Positions 9,407 through 10,922 of a stretch of 10,922 nt of DNA are shown one piece after another. The position numbers and the translations under genes were made by a program. The DNA is from an uncultured Steroidobacteraceae bacterium. Its GTDB lineage: Bacteria; Pseudomonadota; Gammaproteobacteria; Steroidobacterales; Steroidobacteraceae. Numbering within the stretch: the first letter of the stretch is position 1; every line of letters begins with the position of its first letter. Where the stretch lies: assembly GCA_955652625.1 (NCBI GenBank), contig CATPBM010000062.1:1-10922 (forward strand), in the 5' to 3' direction. Below the pieces are notes generated by a model. It ran no database searches. It was not told the origin of the DNA and worked only from the letters and a program-made list of their open reading frames with translations.

Positions 9407-10312
9407 TCACGGGTGCGCCGCGAACAGACCGAGGTAAGCAGCGACCAGCGGCCGTCCCCACATCAGTGTCAGCCAGCCGGCCGCGGCGAGAAACGGACCG
9501 AAGGCGATCGGCGTAGAACGGTCGTGCCCACGAAAGGCGAGCATCGCGATGCCGACCACGGCCCCCGCAGCTGAGGCGATCAGGATCACCGGTAGCAGCA
9601 TCTGCCAGCCGAGCCAGGCACCGAGTGCAGCAAGGAGCTTGAAATCACCGTAGCCCATGCCTTCCTTGCCCGTGAAAAACCGGAACAGATGATAGACGCT
9701 CCACAGGCTCACGTAACCGGCCACCGCGCCAATCAGGCTCGAGCGCAGATCGCCTGGCACGGGGAAACCGATCTGGGGTCCCCACAGACTCAAAAGAAGA
9801 CCGATCCACAGAAGGGGCAGGGTGAGGCTGTCCGGCAGCAGCTGATGGTCGAGGTCGATGAAAGTCAGGGCGATCAGGAACCAGGTGAGCACCATCGCGG
9901 CCAGCGCAGGCCAGCCGAAACCAAATCTCCACGCCACCGCCGCCGTCAGTAGCCCCGTGAGGGCCTCCACCGCCGGGTAGCGCACGGAGATGGGGTTGCC
10001 GCAGTTCGCGCAGCGCCCCTTCAGCATGAGCCACGAGATGAGCGGTATGTTCTGGAGGGCCGTGATGGGGGCTTTGCAGGCTGGACAGGCTGAGCGCGGC
10101 ACGATGAGGTTGAACGGCTCAGGGCTGCCGGGCATGGACACCGAAGTGGGACCGGGAGCAAGCTCGGCGCATTGCTCACGCCACTGCCGATCGAGCATGA
10201 CGGGCAGGCGATAGATCACCACGTTCAGGAAGCTGCCGACCACGAGGCCGAGCACCAGGCAGGCAACCATATACAGCCCGGGCGAGGCGGCGAGCAGCGC
10301 GATCACGGACAT
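9407..10312 (-). CDS. pilD: Type IV prepilin peptidase / N-methyltransferase PilD
   Basis: Inner-membrane A24 aspartic protease that removes the leader of type IV prepilins (and type II secretion pseudopilins) and N-methylates the new N-terminal residue. The 301-residue protein begins with a transmembrane helix containing GSFLNVVIYRLP. The cytoplasmic zinc-binding methyltransferase region follows, with C76/C79 (CPAC) and C101/C104 (CANC). The peptidase domain of several helices carries FIDLDHQLLPD (D153, D155, D161) and GYGDFK (D223), giving the two-aspartate active site, and ends with the TPIAFGPFLA segment. It closely resembles P. aeruginosa PilD. AGGA (10329-10326) precedes the ATG by 13 bases, longer than ideal. 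A strong hairpin lies directly upstream, between pilC and this gene. Confidence 0.97.
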   Translation of the reverse strand: MSVIALLAASPGLYMVACLVLGLVVGSFLNVVIYRLPVMLDRQWREQCAELAPGPTSVSMPGSPEPFNLIVPRSACPACKAPITALQNIPLISWLMLKGRCANCGNPISVRYPAVEALTGLLTAAVAWRFGFGWPALAAMVLTWFLIALTFIDLDHQLLPDSLTLPLLWIGLLLSLWGPQIGFPVPGDLRSSLIGAVAGYVSLWSVYHLFRFFTGKEGMGYGDFKLLAALGAWLGWQMLLPVILIASAAGAVVGIAMLAFRGHDRSTPIAFGPFLAAAGWLTLMWGRPLVAAYLGLFAAHP

Positions 10313-10331
10313 TGCTTTTGTTGATTCCTAA

Positions 10332-10362
10332 TGAAAACGCCGCGCGAAGCGCGGCGCTTTCA
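10332..10362 (-). terminator. Intrinsic terminator-like hairpin between pilC and pilD
   Basis: On the minus strand an 8-bp perfect GC stem (CGCCGCGC/GCGCGGCG, 10338-10345 with 10349-10356) encloses a 3-base loop and is followed at once by TTTT (10337-10334). Five further A/T-rich pairs (10332-10336 with 10358-10362) extend the stem past one mismatch. It sits 25 bases after the pilC stop and ends about 20 bases before the pilD ATG. It is symmetrical enough to act in both directions, but no plus-strand gene approaches it. Confidence 0.75.
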
Positions 10363-10386
10363 GCTTTTCGCTCTCAAGTCAGCGCG

Positions 10387-10922
10387 TCAGACGACGGAAC
10401 CGAGCTTGAATATCGGCAGGTACATGGCGATCACCAGGCCGCCTACCAGCACGCCCAGGACCACCATGATCAGCGGCTCGAGCAGACTCGACATAGCGTC
10501 TACCGCATTGTCGACCTCGGCTTCGTAGAACGTGGCCACCTTGGCCGACATCTCATCCAGCGAACCCGATTCCTCGCCGACTGCGATCATCTGGTTGACC
10601 ATGTTGGGGAACAGACCAGTGTTCTCCATCGAGCGCTGCAGGCGCTGGCCCGTCGAGACCTCGTCGCGCATTCTCAGAACCGCTTTCTCGTACACGATGT
10701 TGCCGCAGGCACCAGCTACTGACTCCAGCGCCTCGACCAGCGGCACGCCCGCCGAGAACATGGTCGACAAAGTGCGCGCATAGCGTGCAATCGCCGCCTT
10801 GCGCATGATGGGACCGACAACCGGCACTTTGAGCGTAACGCGGTCCAGAAACTCGCGCATGGCTCTCGAGCGCTTCTTGAAATAGAAGAAGGCGAAGATA
10901 ATGCCGGCCAGGACGATGGCCA
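10387..10922 (-). CDS. pilC: Type IV pilus inner-membrane platform protein PilC, 5' part outside the window
   Basis: PilC (GspF family) is the inner-membrane platform that links the PilB/PilT motors to pilin assembly. The frame runs off the right edge, leaving 177 C-terminal residues of about 405. Visible parts are the end of a transmembrane helix (AGIIFAFFYFKKR), then the second cytoplasmic GspF domain with VPVVGPIMRKAAIARYARTL, SAGVPLVEAL and AVGEESGSLDEM, and the last transmembrane helix ending MYLPIFKLGSVV. The Met at 10860 is internal, not a start. No stop or frameshift is seen. pilB probably lies beyond the window edge. Confidence 0.96.
   Translation of the reverse strand, partial: AIVLAGIIFAFFYFKKRSRAMREFLDRVTLKVPVVGPIMRKAAIARYARTLSTMFSAGVPLVEALESVAGACGNIVYEKAVLRMRDEVSTGQRLQRSMENTGLFPNMVNQMIAVGEESGSLDEMSAKVATFYEAEVDNAVDAMSSLLEPLIMVVLGVLVGGLVIAMYLPIFKLGSVV

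Overview
The window is high-GC DNA with tightly packed, mostly housekeeping genes. It looks like a gammaproteobacterium of the Xanthomonadales/Nevskiales/Steroidobacterales kind. Two pieces of gene order point there: an M23 peptidase gene followed by secA and mutT, and a pilC-pilD-coaE-zapD-yacG cluster. ZapD and YacG are themselves typical of gamma/beta-proteobacteria. Nothing suggests a plasmid, phage or recent island: no transposase, integrase, tRNA, rRNA or CRISPR array is visible.

Left half, plus strand: the 3' part of an M23 (LytM-type) murein peptidase (2-784); a 169-base leader with a possible hairpin and a -10-like TACAAT box; secA (954-3485); an in-frame continuation carrying the SecA C-terminal linker and SEC-C zinc motif (3486-3770); a MutT-type Nudix hydrolase (3777-4187); a short intergenic region with a 14-bp palindrome over a second TACAAT; a small conserved-looking protein of unknown function (4245-4643); and a lipoprotein-type prolyl oligopeptidase (4644-6881) that starts directly after the preceding stop codon.

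Right half, minus strand, converging on the peptidase gene with a 7-base gap: pilC (3' part, 10922-10387), a strong intrinsic-terminator-like hairpin, pilD (10312-9407), coaE (9396-8779), zapD (8687-7872), yacG (7857-7651), and a TfpX/TfpZ-type type IV pilin accessory membrane protein (7647-6889). The pilus genes supply the inner-membrane platform (PilC), the prepilin peptidase (PilD) and a probable pilin accessory factor. CoaE completes CoA synthesis, ZapD bundles FtsZ at the division ring, and YacG is a small zinc protein that inhibits gyrase.

The most notable observation is an in-frame amber codon (TAG, 3483-3485) in secA. It separates an intact ATPase/translocase body of 843 residues from an open, intact C-terminal tail with a perfect CxC-x8-CH zinc motif. 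It could be a nonsense mutation or sequencing error (one base from CAG), readthrough, or a natural split. TAG ends other genes here, so wholesale amber recoding is unlikely. I found no clearly novel multi-gene system; the remaining findings are smaller.
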